Shown: positions 1-9,468, counted from the first letter of the stretch. The stretch: 64,000 nucleotides of DNA from Stutzerimonas kunmingensis (GCF_900114065.1 NZ_FORS01000011.1:58637-122636), one strand, 5' to 3'. The notes: a model not told the origin generated them from the letters alone. Made by a program: numbers and translations.

Positions 1-1095
1 GGCGACACTCCGTTCATTCCGGTCTCCGCGAAGATGGGTACCGGCGTCGACGAACTGCTCGAAGCCGTTCTGCTGCAGGCCGAGCTCCTCGAGCTCAAGG
101 CAACGCCGTCTGCGCCTGGTCGCGGTGTGGTGGTCGAGTCGCGCCTTGACAAGGGTCGCGGTCCGGTAGCCACCGTGCTGGTTCAGGACGGTACCCTGCG
201 TCAGGGTGACATGGTCCTGTGTGGCGTCAACTTCGGTCGCGTTCGTGCGATGCTCGACGAGAACGGCAAGCCTGTTAAGGAAGCAGGCCCGTCGATTCCG
301 GTCGAGATCCTCGGCCTGGATGGTACGCCGGAAGCCGGTGACGACCTGACCGTTGTGGCCGACGAGAAGAAGGCCCGTGAGGTTGCGTTGTTCCGCCAGG
401 GCAAGTTCCGCGAAGTGAAACTGGCTCGTGCCCATGCGGGCAAGCTGGAGAACATCTTCGAGACCATGGGTCAGGACGAGAAGAAGACGCTCAACATCGT
501 GCTCAAGGCAGACGTGCGCGGCTCGCTCGAAGCGCTGCAGGGCTCTCTCAACGGCCTGGGCAACGACGAAGTGCAGGTTCGCGTGGTCGGCGGCGGTGTC
601 GGTGGTATCACCGAATCCGATGCCAACCTCGCACTGGCCTCCAACGCCGTGCTGTTCGGCTTCAACGTCCGTGCCGATGCCGGCGCGCGCAAGATCGTCG
701 AGGCCGAAGGCCTGGACATGCGCTACTACAACGTCATCTACGACATCATTGAGGACGTCAAGAAGGCGCTCACCGGTATGCTCGGCAGCGACGTTCGCGA
801 GAACATTCTTGGCATCGCCGAAGTGCGTGACGTGTTCCGTTCGCCGAAGTTCGGCGCCATCGCCGGTTGCATGGTCACCGAGGGCTTGGTGCATCGCAAT
901 CGCCCGATCCGCGTCCTGCGCGACGACGTCGTCATCTTCGAAGGCGAACTGGAATCGCTGCGCCGCTTCAAAGATGACGTCGCGGAAGTCCGCGCCGGCA
1001 TGGAATGCGGTATCGGTGTGAAGAGCTACAACGACGTCAAGGTCGGCGACAAGATCGAAGTGTTCGAGAAGGTCGAAGTGGCGCGTTCGCTGTAA
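1..1095 (+). CDS. infB: Translation initiation factor IF-2, C-terminal part
   Basis: The reading frame is open from base 1, so the gene starts upstream of the window; about 364 C-terminal residues are present. IF-2 is a GTPase that brings fMet-tRNA to the 30S subunit and promotes subunit joining. The visible part begins at the end of the G domain ([18 protein letters not shown]), followed by beta-barrel domain II ([19 protein letters not shown]), domain III ([16 protein letters not shown]) and the fMet-tRNA-binding domain IV ([20 protein letters not shown]). It ends in TAA and is followed by rbfA and truB in the order usual for gammaproteobacteria. The P-loop lies outside the window. Confidence 0.97.
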   Translation, partial: GDTPFIPVSAKMGTGVDELLEAVLLQAELLELKATPSAPGRGVVVESRLDKGRGPVATVLVQDGTLRQGDMVLCGVNFGRVRAMLDENGKPVKEAGPSIPVEILGLDGTPEAGDDLTVVADEKKAREVALFRQGKFREVKLARAHAGKLENIFETMGQDEKKTLNIVLKADVRGSLEALQGSLNGLGNDEVQVRVVGGGVGGITESDANLALASNAVLFGFNVRADAGARKIVEAEGLDMRYYNVIYDIIEDVKKALTGMLGSDVRENILGIAEVRDVFRSPKFGAIAGCMVTEGLVHRNRPIRVLRDDVVIFEGELESLRRFKDDVAEVRAGMECGIGVKSYNDVKVGDKIEVFEKVEVARSL

Positions 1096-1106
1096 GCAAG
1101 CGTCAA

Positions 1107-1178
1107 TCTGAAAGCTGGGAGCAAGGAGTCGGTGATCGCCTGGGTGCGGTTACCGCTTCGAGCTTCCAGCTTTCGGCT
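1107..1178. repeat. Imperfect inverted repeat between infB and rbfA
   Basis: The left arm GAAAGCTGGGA (1110-1120) faces a right arm CTTCCAGCTTTCGGC (1163-1177). The arms pair imperfectly over about 10 bp around a 40-base spacer. A similar element, with the same AGCTGGAAG core, lies between rpsO and pnp (2903-2985). This suggests a dispersed palindromic repeat rather than a gene-specific site. It could form a hairpin in the operon transcript that modulates decay or partial termination. There is no run of T after it. Confidence 0.5.
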
Positions 1179-1197
1179 TTTAATCGGGTAGAAATTT

Positions 1198-1587
1198 ATG
1201 GCCAAAGAATTCAGTCGTACCCAGCGTATCGGCGATCAGATGCAGCGCGAGTTGGCGTTGCTTATTCAGCGTGAGATCAAGGATCCGCGTCTGGGCCTGA
1301 TTACCATCACTGCGGTCGACGTCAGTCGCGATCTGTCCCACGCGAAGATCTTCATCACCATCATGGGGCAAGATGACGACCAGGAGGCGGTCAAGGGCAA
1401 CCTGCGCATCCTCAACGATGCTGCCGGATTCCTGCGCATGCAGCTGGGCAAGAGCATGAAGCTGCGCACTGTTCCGCAGCTGCACTTCAACTACGACGCG
1501 AGCATTCGTCGGGGTGTCGAGCTGAGCTCGCTGATCGAGCGTGCGGTGGCGGAAGATCGCAAGCACAGCGACGAGCGCGGAGAATAA
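1198..1587 (+). CDS. rbfA: 30S ribosome-binding factor A
   Basis: RbfA binds the immature 30S subunit near the 16S 5' helix and helps 17S-to-16S maturation and cold adaptation. The 129-residue product is of normal length. It opens [19 protein letters not shown] and carries the KH-like core [20 protein letters not shown] and the [17 protein letters not shown] segment typical of the family. The C-terminus is short and acidic (SDERGE). The gene ends two bases before the truB GTG start, so the two are probably translationally coupled. It lies about 100 bp after infB, the gap being filled by an inverted repeat. Confidence 0.96.
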   Translation: MAKEFSRTQRIGDQMQRELALLIQREIKDPRLGLITITAVDVSRDLSHAKIFITIMGQDDDQEAVKGNLRILNDAAGFLRMQLGKSMKLRTVPQLHFNYDASIRRGVELSSLIERAVAEDRKHSDERGE

Positions 1588-1589
1588 GC

Positions 1590-2507
1590 GTGGCACAGGT
1601 CAAGCGTGTACGGCGCAACGTCAACGGCATCATCCTGCTCGACAAGCCGCGTGGGTTCACCTCCAATGCGGCCTTGCAGAAGGTTCGCTGGCTGCTGAAT
1701 GCTGAGAAGGCTGGACATACCGGGAGTCTCGATCCGCTCGCCACAGGTGTGTTGCCGCTGTGTTTTGGAGAGGCGACCAAGTTCTCGCAGTACCTGTTGG
1801 ACGCGGACAAGGCTTACGAAACGGTCATGCAGCTGGGGGTCACCACGACCACCGCCGATGCCGAAGGCGAGGTCCTGGAGCGCAAGCCGGTCGCGGTCAC
1901 CGTCGAACAGCTGGAGGCGCTGCTGCCGCAGTTTCGTGGCGACATCCTGCAGGTGCCGCCGATGTATTCGGCGCTCAAGCGCGATGGCCAGCCGCTGTAC
2001 AAACTGGCGCGCGCCGGAGAGGTGGTGGAGCGCGAGCCGCGTTCTGTTAATATTGCGCGCTTGGAGTTGCTCTCGCTTGACGGCGACAAGGCGCGACTTG
2101 CCGTTGCATGTAGCAAAGGCACCTATATCCGCACCTTGGTCGAAGACATCGGCCAGTTGCTCGGCTGTGGTGCGCACGTTGCCGAGCTGCGGCGAACCCA
2201 GGCCGGGCCGTTCGACCTGCCGCAGACGGTAACGCTCGAAACGCTTGAGCAGTTGCATGGTGAGGGTGGTGCCGAGGCGCTGGATAGTCTCTTGCAGCCG
2301 GTGGACAGCGGGCTTGAGCATTGGCCGTTGTTGCAGTTGTCCGAGCACAGTGCCTACTACTGGCTGCATGGACAACCGGTGCGGGCGCCAGAAGCTCCCA
2401 AGTACGGCATGGTTCGCGTACAGGATAACAATGGTCGCTTCATCGGTATCGGTGAAGTGAGCGAAGACGGGCGCATCGCGCCACGTCGATTGATTCGGTC
2501 GGAATGA
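1590..2507 (+). CDS. truB: tRNA pseudouridine(55) synthase TruB
   Basis: TruB makes pseudouridine 55 in the T-loop of most tRNAs and also acts as a tRNA chaperone. The 305-residue protein has the family's catalytic block [17 protein letters not shown] with the nucleophilic Asp, the N-terminal [14 protein letters not shown] motif, and the [13 protein letters not shown] segment. A C-terminal PUA-like region follows ([11 protein letters not shown] onward). The start is GTG at 1590 ([13 protein letters not shown]), two bases after the rbfA stop. It belongs to the infB-rbfA-truB-rpsO-pnp cluster. Confidence 0.96.
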   Translation: MAQVKRVRRNVNGIILLDKPRGFTSNAALQKVRWLLNAEKAGHTGSLDPLATGVLPLCFGEATKFSQYLLDADKAYETVMQLGVTTTTADAEGEVLERKPVAVTVEQLEALLPQFRGDILQVPPMYSALKRDGQPLYKLARAGEVVEREPRSVNIARLELLSLDGDKARLAVACSKGTYIRTLVEDIGQLLGCGAHVAELRRTQAGPFDLPQTVTLETLEQLHGEGGAEALDSLLQPVDSGLEHWPLLQLSEHSAYYWLHGQPVRAPEAPKYGMVRVQDNNGRFIGIGEVSEDGRIAPRRLIRSE

Positions 2508-2621
2508 CCGTTACGCACCGCGTTCGCGCGTTGCGTCAGAGGGTGGCTGTCAGCAGGCACGGTCATTTCTCTTTATTAAACACGGGATGATTCCCGGCCT
2601 GTTCACTCAAGGAGCCCTATC

Positions 2622-2891
2622 ATGGCACTGAGCGTTGAAGAAAAAGCCCAGATCGTTAACGAGTACAAGCAAGCTGAAGGCGATACCGGTTCTCCGGAAG
2701 TGCAGGTAGCCCTGCTGACCGCCAACATCAACAAGCTGCAGGACCACTTCAAGGCCAACGGCAAAGACCACCACTCGCGTCGTGGTCTGATCCGCATGGT
2801 TAACCAGCGCCGCAAGCTGCTGGATTACCTGAAGGGTAAGGACACCACTCGTTACAGCACCCTGATTGGTCGTCTGGGTCTGCGTCGCTAA
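2622..2891 (+). CDS. rpsO: 30S ribosomal protein S15
   Basis: S15 is a primary 16S rRNA binding protein in the central domain and forms inter-subunit bridge contacts. The 89-residue product is full length and contains the conserved [18 protein letters not shown] and [20 protein letters not shown] rRNA-binding segments. A good ribosome-binding site (AAGGAG) precedes the ATG. The 114-base gap after truB probably holds its promoter and autoregulatory leader; in E. coli S15 represses its own translation. No specific pseudoknot could be verified here. Confidence 0.98.
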   Translation: MALSVEEKAQIVNEYKQAEGDTGSPEVQVALLTANINKLQDHFKANGKDHHSRRGLIRMVNQRRKLLDYLKGKDTTRYSTLIGRLGLRR

Positions 2892-2902
2892 GACGCGCCC
2901 GC

Positions 2903-2985
2903 GCTGGAAGCCGGAAGCTGGAAGCCTGAAGTTGAAAGTGGGATATCCCCTCGATCAGCTTCGGTCTTCCAGCTTTTGGCTTTCT
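2903..2985. repeat. Imperfect inverted repeat between rpsO and pnp
   Basis: The left arm CCGGAAGCTGGAAGC (2911-2925) is complementary, imperfectly, to GTCTTCCAGCTTTTGGC (from 2964). The same motif family occurs at 1107-1178, between infB and rbfA. In E. coli the rpsO-pnp spacer carries a terminator and an RNase III-cut hairpin that drives pnp autoregulation; this element occupies the same place, so it may serve as that hairpin or simply be a dispersed repeat. It has no T-tract. Confidence 0.5.
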
Positions 2986-3056
2986 TGCAGGTCGTTCCGG
3001 GCCGACTCCCGGGCGTTCTGCCAATTTCCCCAAGGCAACAAAGAGAAGGAAAAACC

Positions 3057-5162
3057 GTGAATCCGGTAATCAAGAAGTTTCAATTCGGTCAGTCGACCGT
3101 AACCCTGGAAACGGGTCGTATCGCTCGCCAGGCCTCCGGCGCAGTGCTGGTCACCGTCGATGACGACGTCACCGTGCTGGTAACCGTGGTCGGTGCCAAG
3201 ACCGCCGATCCGAGCAAGGGGTTCTTCCCGCTCTCCGTGCATTACCAGGAGAAGACCTACGCAGCCGGCAAGATCCCTGGCGGCTTCTTCAAGCGGGAGG
3301 CGCGTCCTTCCGAGAAGGAAACCCTGACCTCTCGCCTGATCGATCGTCCGATCCGTCCGCTGTTTCCGGAAGGTTTCCAGAACGAAGTGCAGGTCATTTG
3401 TACTGTCGTTTCCACCAGCAAGAAGACTGATCCGGACATCGCCGCGATGATCGGTACTTCGGCCGCCCTGGCTGTTTCCGGTATTCCGTTCGACGGCCCG
3501 ATCGGCGCGGCACGCGTGGCCTTCCATCCGGAAACCGGCTACCTGCTGAACCCGAACTACGATCAGCTCAAGGCCTCCAGCCTGGACATGGTCGTGGCCG
3601 GCACCAAGGACGCCGTACTGATGGTCGAGTCGGAAGCCAAAGAGCTGACCGAAGACCAGATGCTGGGCGCCGTGCTGTTCGCCCATGACGAGTTCCAGGC
3701 CGTGATCAAGGCTGTCGAAGAGCTCGCCGCCGAAGCCGGCAAGCCGCGTTGGGACTGGGCTGCTCCGCAGGCCAACACCGCGTTGCTGGATGCCATCCGT
3801 GCCGAGTTCGGCGAAGCCATCTCCCAGGCCTACACCATCACCATCAAGCAGGACCGCTACGCGCGCCTGGGTGAGCTGAAGGACCAGGTCGTTGCCAAGT
3901 TCTCCGGTGAAGAAGGCCAGCCGTCTGCCGGCGAAGTGAAGGATGCCTTCGGTGAGATCGAATATCGCACCGTTCGCGAGAACATCGTCAATGGCAAGCC
4001 GCGCATCGACGGTCGCGACACCCGTACCGTTCGCGGGCTGAACATCGAAGTCGGCGTGCTCGACAAGACCCACGGTTCGGCACTGTTCACCCGTGGCGAG
4101 ACCCAGGCCCTGGTCGTTGCGACCCTCGGCACTGCCCGTGACGCGCAGCTGCTCGACACCCTGGAAGGCGAGAAGAAAGACCCCTTCATGCTGCACTACA
4201 ACTTCCCGCCGTACTCGGTCGGTGAGTGTGGTCGCATGGGCGCTACCGGTCGCCGCGAAATCGGCCACGGTCGCCTGGCCCGTCGTGGCGTTGCCGCCAT
4301 GCTGCCGAGCGCCGATGAATTCCCGTACACCATCCGTGTGGTTTCCGAGATCACCGAGTCTAACGGTTCCAGCTCCATGGCATCGGTCTGTGGTGCCTCG
4401 CTGGCACTGATGGATGCGGGCGTGCCGATGAAGGCGCCGGTAGCCGGTATCGCCATGGGCCTGGTCAAGGAAGGAGAGAAGTTTGCCGTTCTGACCGACA
4501 TCCTCGGTGACGAGGACCACCTGGGCGACATGGACTTCAAGGTTGCTGGTACCGCCAAAGGCGTAACCGCGCTGCAGATGGACATCAAGATCCAGGGCAT
4601 CACCGAAGAGATCATGGAAATCGCTCTGGGCCAGGCCCTGGAAGCGCGCCTGAACATTCTCGGCCAGATGAACCAGGTCATCGCCCAGTCACGCAGCGAG
4701 CTGTCGGCCAATGCCCCGACCATGCTGGCGATGAAGATCGACCAGGACAAGATCCGTGACGTGATCGGCAAGGGTGGCGCCACCATTCGCGCTATCTGCG
4801 AGGAGACCAAGGCCTCGATCGACATCGAAGACGATGGCTCGATCAAGATCTTCGGCGAAACCAAGGAAGCGGCAGAGGCGGCCAAGCAGCGCGTACTGGG
4901 CATCACCGCTGAAGCCGAAATCGGCAAGATCTACGTCGGCAAGATCGAGCGCATCGTCGACTTCGGCGCGTTCGTCAACATCCTCCCGGGCAAGGATGGC
5001 CTGGTGCACATCTCGCAGATCAGCGATCAGCGTATCGAGAAAGTCACCGATGTGCTGAAAGAAGGTCAGGAAGTGAAGGTGCTGGTGCTGGACGTGGACA
5101 ACCGCGGCCGTATCAAGCTCTCCATCAAGGACGTTGCCGCCGCTGAAGCCTCTGGCGTCTGA
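3057..5162 (+). CDS. pnp: Polyribonucleotide nucleotidyltransferase (PNPase)
   Basis: PNPase is a trimeric 3'-5' phosphorolytic exoribonuclease of the RNA degradosome. The GTG at 3057 ([20 protein letters not shown]) follows a purine-rich site AGAGAAGGA and gives 701 residues, the usual pseudomonad length. The order is: first RNase PH domain, the all-alpha linker, second RNase PH domain ([36 protein letters not shown]), KH domain ([17 protein letters not shown]) and S1 domain ([19 protein letters not shown]). It is the last gene of the cluster and is followed by a strong terminator. Confidence 0.98.
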   Translation: MNPVIKKFQFGQSTVTLETGRIARQASGAVLVTVDDDVTVLVTVVGAKTADPSKGFFPLSVHYQEKTYAAGKIPGGFFKREARPSEKETLTSRLIDRPIRPLFPEGFQNEVQVICTVVSTSKKTDPDIAAMIGTSAALAVSGIPFDGPIGAARVAFHPETGYLLNPNYDQLKASSLDMVVAGTKDAVLMVESEAKELTEDQMLGAVLFAHDEFQAVIKAVEELAAEAGKPRWDWAAPQANTALLDAIRAEFGEAISQAYTITIKQDRYARLGELKDQVVAKFSGEEGQPSAGEVKDAFGEIEYRTVRENIVNGKPRIDGRDTRTVRGLNIEVGVLDKTHGSALFTRGETQALVVATLGTARDAQLLDTLEGEKKDPFMLHYNFPPYSVGECGRMGATGRREIGHGRLARRGVAAMLPSADEFPYTIRVVSEITESNGSSSMASVCGASLALMDAGVPMKAPVAGIAMGLVKEGEKFAVLTDILGDEDHLGDMDFKVAGTAKGVTALQMDIKIQGITEEIMEIALGQALEARLNILGQMNQVIAQSRSELSANAPTMLAMKIDQDKIRDVIGKGGATIRAICEETKASIDIEDDGSIKIFGETKEAAEAAKQRVLGITAEAEIGKIYVGKIERIVDFGAFVNILPGKDGLVHISQISDQRIEKVTDVLKEGQEVKVLVLDVDNRGRIKLSIKDVAAAEASGV

Positions 5163-5180
5163 CAGCTGGCAGTTGAACAG

Positions 5181-5202
5181 AAGGGCCTTCGGGCCCTTTT
5201 TG
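5181..5202 (+). terminator. Rho-independent terminator after pnp
   Basis: Stem AAGGGCC / GGCCCTT with a TTCG-type loop, followed directly by a run of five T. It lies 18 bases past the pnp stop and closes the infB-pnp cluster. Confidence 0.9.
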
Positions 5203-5237
5203 TTTGGTCGTGATATTTATTCAATGCCTATGCGAGA

Positions 5238-5281
5238 TTGCAAGATGCACGCAGAAGCCGGGGGAAACTTGCAATGTGCAA
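5238..5281 (+). promoter_or_regulatory. Pair of TTGCA-N3-TGCA palindromes, probable sigma-54 activator sites
   Basis: Two related palindromes lie upstream of a sigma-54 promoter: TTGCA-AGA-TGCAC (5238-5250) and the perfect ACTTGCA-ATG-TGCAAGT (5267-5283). Their centres are 31 bp apart, about three helical turns, and about 98 and 129 bp before the predicted start. This is the usual placing of enhancer sites for NtrC-family activators. The cognate activator is unknown. The crcZ promoter in this window lacks this motif, so CbrB is not an obvious candidate. Confidence 0.55.
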
Positions 5282-5346
5282 GTAAACCGTAAATTGCTGC
5301 CATGCATAACTTATTGATTATTAAGGATAAAAAAATAAATTCAAGT

Positions 5347-5361
5347 TGGCACAACGCTTGC
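5347..5361 (+). promoter_or_regulatory. Sigma-54 (-24/-12) promoter for the BON gene
   Basis: TGGCAC-AACGC-TTGC matches the RpoN consensus (TGGCAC-N5-TTGC) exactly. The predicted start is near 5373, leaving a leader of about 54 bases before the ATG at 5427. An AT-rich stretch (about 5308-5345) between this promoter and the upstream palindromes could be bent by IHF. Confidence 0.8.
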
Positions 5362-5426
5362 GCTGTTATTCGTGCATCTGAGGCCGGAGTCATGCCCCAG
5401 AAACCACGAGAACAGGAGTGACATCT

Positions 5427-5795
5427 ATGAAGACTACTCAGACACTTACTGCCGCTGCCATCGCCGCTGCTCTTAGCCTGCCGTTCGCCGGCGCCGCTCT
5501 GGCCGATACCACGCCTGCCATCGACAAGACCGATACCGTCATGCTGGCCGCCAACACTATGGACGATGCCGGTGATGCTGCTTCCGATACCTGGATCACC
5601 ACCAAGGTGAAATCCACCCTGCTGGCCGAAGACGCGACTCCCGGCATGGACATCGAAGTGGAAACCAAGGATGGCGTCGTCTCGCTGTCCGGGACCGTAG
5701 CTACCGAAGCCGAGAAAGAAGCTGCCGTGGTCAAGGCCAAGGGCATCAAAGGCGTTCGTGAAGTCTCTGCCGACGGCCTGAAAACCGCCGAATAA
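5427..5795 (+). CDS. Periplasmic BON-domain protein (OsmY-like)
   Basis: The 122-residue product has a cleavable Sec signal (KTTQTLTAAAIAAALSLPFA, probably cut after AALA) and one BON domain (DTWITTKVKSTLLAEDATPG through GVREVSADGLKTAE). BON domains are envelope or membrane-associated modules; OsmY-type proteins act as periplasmic stress chaperones. The ATG at 5427 is chosen because AACAGGAG sits 8 bases upstream; an in-frame GTG at 5418 overlaps that site. A BON gene next to pnp is known in P. aeruginosa. The sigma-54 promoter is unusual for this class, which is often under sigma-S or AlgU. The exact role is unknown. Confidence 0.85.
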   Translation: MKTTQTLTAAAIAAALSLPFAGAALADTTPAIDKTDTVMLAANTMDDAGDAASDTWITTKVKSTLLAEDATPGMDIEVETKDGVVSLSGTVATEAEKEAAVVKAKGIKGVREVSADGLKTAE

Positions 5796-5835
5796 CAGAG
5801 CTCTCCTCGCCAGTCGCTGGCGGGGCGCAGATCAG

Positions 5836-5863
5836 AAAACCCCACTCTATAGTGGGGTTTTTT
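5836..5863. terminator. Bidirectional terminator between BON gene and DUF2845 gene
   Basis: Stem AAAACCCCACT / AGTGGGGTTTT around a short CTAT loop, with T-runs on both strands. It lies between convergent genes (BON protein ending 5795; DUF2845 protein ending 5869) and can serve both. Confidence 0.9.
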
Positions 5864-5868
5864 GTGTC

Positions 5869-6180
5869 CTAGTTTCCTCGCTCACTGGTGATCTGCCGGA
5901 GACGATTGCCTTCGAATCGCAGGAAATGGAGCATGCCGTTGTTCGGCCCATAGACCCATTCCTCGACAGGCACCTCCTGTTGGTAGCCATGATCATCAAC
6001 GATCTCCTTGTAACCTACCAAGGCGGCGCTGGATGGCTCGCCGCATTTGCTGCGAACCTCGGCCGTGCTGGCTTCCAGGCTCACCAGGCGGCTGTTGCAG
6101 CGATAGGTAGAAGAGGCCTGCGCTTGCAGGGTGACAAGCAACAGGCAAAGCAGAAGTGTTGCGGGAACGCGACGGTCCAT
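5869..6180 (-). CDS. Secreted DUF2845-domain protein (copy 1)
   Basis: A 103-residue protein with a Sec signal peptide (ATLLLCLLLVTLQAQA) and a DUF2845 domain. Two cysteines (YRCNSRLVS and SKCGEP) are conserved with its neighbour and could form a periplasmic disulfide. The shared motif VEEWVYGPNNGMLHFLRFEG is the family hallmark. It is a tandem paralogue of the protein at 6199-6498, 18 bases upstream on the same strand. No function is established for the family. Transcription ends at the bidirectional hairpin at 5836-5863. Confidence 0.8.
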   Translation of the reverse strand: MDRRVPATLLLCLLLVTLQAQASSTYRCNSRLVSLEASTAEVRSKCGEPSSAALVGYKEIVDDHGYQQEVPVEEWVYGPNNGMLHFLRFEGNRLRQITSERGN

Positions 6181-6198
6181 CGGTATGGCTCCAGGGGA

Positions 6199-6498
6199 TC
6201 AGTTAGCTCTGCGGGTTTCGATGCGAACCAGGCGGTTGCCTTCGAAGGTCAGGATGCTGAGCATGCCATTACGCGGACCGTAAACCCATTCCTCCAGCGC
6301 GAACTCCTGGCGGTCGTTACGGCTGAGCGTGTAGCCGACAAGATCACGGTGCTGCGGCACGCCGCACTTGCTTTCCACTTCGAAGGCGCGGTTACCCGTG
6401 GTGACGAGCTGGCTCCCGCAACGCAGGGTATCGGCGTGAGCCCCGGAAAACGCGGCCAGCAGTACACAAGCAACAACGTATTTACGCGAGATCATCAT
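6199..6498 (-). CDS. Secreted DUF2845-domain protein (copy 2)
   Basis: A 99-residue paralogue of the downstream gene with signal peptide (YVVACVLLAAFSGAHA), the paired cysteines (LRCGSQLV, SKCGVP) and the motif LEEWVYGPRNGMLSILTFEG. Its ATG overlaps the stop of the large DUF748 gene by 4 bases (ATGA, 6495-6498), so it is probably translated by coupling to that gene. The arrangement suggests that the DUF748 protein and the two small secreted proteins are made together. Function unknown. Confidence 0.8.
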   Translation of the reverse strand: MMISRKYVVACVLLAAFSGAHADTLRCGSQLVTTGNRAFEVESKCGVPQHRDLVGYTLSRNDRQEFALEEWVYGPRNGMLSILTFEGNRLVRIETRRAN

Positions 6499-9383
6499 TC
6501 ACTCCCCAGGTGCATCGCCGTCGCGACCTTACCGTCGCTTCCCTGTTCGGTTGTGCCAGTGTCCAGCAGGTACACCCGCTCCGAGTCCAGGCCCACGTCT
6601 ACCAGATAGCCCTTTATCGCGGCCGCACGTTCGCGGCTGAGGCGGCGCAGCAACGCTGCACTGTCCCTCCAGGAATCGAGCACGGCCTTGCGCATCTGTG
6701 CGGCGCGCTCTTCGTCGTCGAGTTCGCGCCACTCGGCTGGCGGCTGCTGCTTGAGGCGACTGCGGTAGATGCCTTCCAGCAACGCGGCCTCGTCTTCCGC
6801 TTCGACCTGGATCTGACTGGCGTCCGCGGGCACCTTGTCGCCACGACGCTGCAGGATTCGATACTGGGTTTCGCGGAACTCCTGCTGTAGGCGTTGCTCG
6901 GCCAGCAGCGCGCCATCGACGGCAGCGGCGCTCATGCCTTCCACCTCCAGGCGTAGAGCCGGACGTTGCTTCAGGGCCGAGGCCAGCGTGCCCAGACGTT
7001 TGCGCGCTTCGCTATCCAGCTCGCTGCTGGCCGGTTCGAAGCCGACATGGCTGAGGTCGGCGTCGCTTCCGCCGGCCAGTCCGGCTATGAACTTGAACGG
7101 CGCCTGGGCTGCGCGAACCACCAGATTGCGCAGCGTCTGCCAGACGATCGGCATGACGCTGAACTGCGGGTCGTTCAGGTTGCCCTGCACCGGCAATTCG
7201 ATGGAGATGGTGCCCTTGCTGTCCTTGAGCAGGGCGACCGCCAGCCGAACAGGCAGATCCACGGCATCAGGACTGTCGACCTTCTCGCCAAGTTGCAGCT
7301 GCTCCAGAACGACCTTGTTTTCTGCGTTAAGACGACCCTGCTCAATCCGGTAATGCAGATCCAGATTGAGGCGGCCCTTGCGAATCCGGTAGCCGGCGAA
7401 TTTGCCGGAGTAGGGCGTCAGCGTGGTCAACTCGACCTGGCGGAAGCTCGTGGCGATGTCGAGGCTCTGCAGTGGATCGAAAGGCGTCAGGCTGCCCTTG
7501 ATGCTGACCGGCGCATACTGATCCACCTTGCCGGCGACATTTACCGAGGCGGCTTTCTGCTCGCGGTTGTCCAGGGTGCCGATATCTCCGTTGAGCGACT
7601 GGATGGCGGTGACGAAGGGCGGTCGCAGGCTGAAGTCGGCAAAGTTCGCCGAGCCGTCGGCAATGGCAATGCCGCCGATATGGATAGCCAGCGGCTCGGA
7701 GGAGTCTTGTGCCTGTGCGTTGTCATCCCCAGCCTCACTGCGCTCGACCAGCAGGTCGTTGATGTTGGTGCTCAGGTCCGGGTTGATGATGAAGCGCGCA
7801 TAAGGCTGGCTGAGGTCGACGCGCTCGATTGCCAGGCTGCTCGGGTGCTGGTAGTCGAGGCCGCTGAGTTGCAGGCGCTGCCATTTGACGAAATCGCGAT
7901 TGTTGATCGTGTCCAGCGTATGCAGCTGAGTGGCGTCTACGCTGCCCCGAACGCTGAAGGCGAGCGGCTCGGTGGACTTCAGCTCGACCTCGAGTTCGCT
8001 GGCCAGCAGGCCGCTGCGCACTTCCAGATGGACCAGTGGGCTGAGATAGGCCTGAGCGATGCGCAGGTCGATATCTCGCGTCGTCACCGCCAGCTTGCCG
8101 CTCACGGGGCTCATCTGAAGTTGCCCGTTGGCCTGGATGGCGCCTTGCTTACCGACTCCGGTTTCCAGTTCCAGGGAGAAGGGGCTGGTGCCGAGGCTGT
8201 CGAACTCGCGGATGTTCAGATCTAGCGGGCCCAGCTCCAGCGCGACTTCATCGTCCGGGACGCGATCGACGAGATGGACCCGGTAGTCGCGCAACTGAGC
8301 GTCGCGTAACAACACCTGCCAGGGTGCGTTGGCTCCCTTTGCTGTGTCGTCCGTGGTCGGCGCGTCGGCATCTGTCTTGTCGCTGGTCGAGGCGAACAGT
8401 TTCTGCCAGTCGAGTTCTCCGTCCGCTTCCCGGGCCGCCCAGGTTTCCAGATTGCGGCTGCGCAGTTTGCCAATGCTGATCTGCTGCCTGGCCAGGTCCA
8501 GCGACGTTTCGCTCAGCTCGAGTCGCTCCATGCGGATCAACTTGTGCCCATCGGTGCTGTCGAGGGCCAGTGGGCCGAGTGCGGCCTTGGCATTCTCCAG
8601 TCGCAGCGCGAGGTTATCGCTGAGGTCCAGGCGATAGTTCGTGCTGAACTCGAGACTGCCATCCTTGAGTGTCAGCGGCACGGCATCGCGTACATAGGGC
8701 CACAGGTCCTTGAGCTGGAGATCGCTGATCTGCAACTGACCGCTGGATGTCAGTGGTTGCAGGCCGATATCGCCCTGCCAGTCGATGCGCCCACCGCTCG
8801 GCCCGCTGGCGGTTAGACGGGCATCGGCGCTGCCGTCGCTGCGGGTGGCGAGGTCGTGCAGTTCGAAATCCAGTGAATCGTAGACCAGGGCAATCGGCTC
8901 GCTCGGGCGCTGGTCCAGGAAGGCGAGGCGGCCGCCTGCCAGTTGCAGACGATCCATGCGCAGCGGGAAGATGTCACCGCCCTCGCTGGTCGTCGGCTCT
9001 GATTCAGGCACCTCGAACAGCTGGCTGAGATTGAGCGTGCCATCTTCGGCGAAGCGCACCTCGACGTCCGGCTCGATCAGCTCGACATTGGCCAGGTGCA
9101 GCGTGCGTTGCCAGAGGCTGTCCCACTGCAGGTCGAGAAAGAGCCGCTCGAAGGCCAGCTGACGATCGTCCTGCTCGCCGATGCGCAGGCCGAACAGCGA
9201 GAGCTCGAGGCTGAACGGGTTGAATTCGATACGTTGCAGGCTGGCCGGCACGGTTGCGTAGGCCGCAAGCTGCTGATTGGCGATGCGCTGGGCGATACCC
9301 GGCAGGATCAGAAAGCCAAGCAGGCTGTAGCAGATCAGCACGAGCGCCACCCCGGTGAACGCACGCTTCATTCCATTGGGCAT
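6495..9383 (-). CDS. DUF748 / AsmA-like envelope protein
   Basis: A 962-residue protein with one N-terminal membrane anchor (VALVLICYSLLGFLILPGIA) and a long periplasmic part. Repeated AsmA/DUF748-type segments (LFDLQWDSLWQRTLHLANVEL-like blocks, ELPVQGNLNDPQFSV) suggest an elongated beta-groove. The C-terminal 200 residues have an OmpA-like or charged helical character (SSELDSEARKRLGTLASALK). Relatives such as TamB and YhdP move phospholipid between membranes; whether DUF748 proteins do so is inference. An alternative start is ATG 9371. It heads an apparent operon with the two DUF2845 genes, overlapping the first by ATGA. Confidence 0.8.
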   Translation of the reverse strand: MPNGMKRAFTGVALVLICYSLLGFLILPGIAQRIANQQLAAYATVPASLQRIEFNPFSLELSLFGLRIGEQDDRQLAFERLFLDLQWDSLWQRTLHLANVELIEPDVEVRFAEDGTLNLSQLFEVPESEPTTSEGGDIFPLRMDRLQLAGGRLAFLDQRPSEPIALVYDSLDFELHDLATRSDGSADARLTASGPSGGRIDWQGDIGLQPLTSSGQLQISDLQLKDLWPYVRDAVPLTLKDGSLEFSTNYRLDLSDNLALRLENAKAALGPLALDSTDGHKLIRMERLELSETSLDLARQQISIGKLRSRNLETWAAREADGELDWQKLFASTSDKTDADAPTTDDTAKGANAPWQVLLRDAQLRDYRVHLVDRVPDDEVALELGPLDLNIREFDSLGTSPFSLELETGVGKQGAIQANGQLQMSPVSGKLAVTTRDIDLRIAQAYLSPLVHLEVRSGLLASELEVELKSTEPLAFSVRGSVDATQLHTLDTINNRDFVKWQRLQLSGLDYQHPSSLAIERVDLSQPYARFIINPDLSTNINDLLVERSEAGDDNAQAQDSSEPLAIHIGGIAIADGSANFADFSLRPPFVTAIQSLNGDIGTLDNREQKAASVNVAGKVDQYAPVSIKGSLTPFDPLQSLDIATSFRQVELTTLTPYSGKFAGYRIRKGRLNLDLHYRIEQGRLNAENKVVLEQLQLGEKVDSPDAVDLPVRLAVALLKDSKGTISIELPVQGNLNDPQFSVMPIVWQTLRNLVVRAAQAPFKFIAGLAGGSDADLSHVGFEPASSELDSEARKRLGTLASALKQRPALRLEVEGMSAAAVDGALLAEQRLQQEFRETQYRILQRRGDKVPADASQIQVEAEDEAALLEGIYRSRLKQQPPAEWRELDDEERAAQMRKAVLDSWRDSAALLRRLSRERAAAIKGYLVDVGLDSERVYLLDTGTTEQGSDGKVATAMHLGSE

Positions 9384-9468
9384 GACCGGAAGTATTCCTG
9401 GCGAATGGTTGCCTTGGAATATGGCACGCGTACACGGTTCCCCGAATCGAGCGATACGGGCAATGCGC

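Noticed and set aside
2955..4520. A 521-residue open frame on the minus strand inside pnp
   Set aside because: It is the complementary frame of PNPase in GC-rich DNA, with no recognisable domain.
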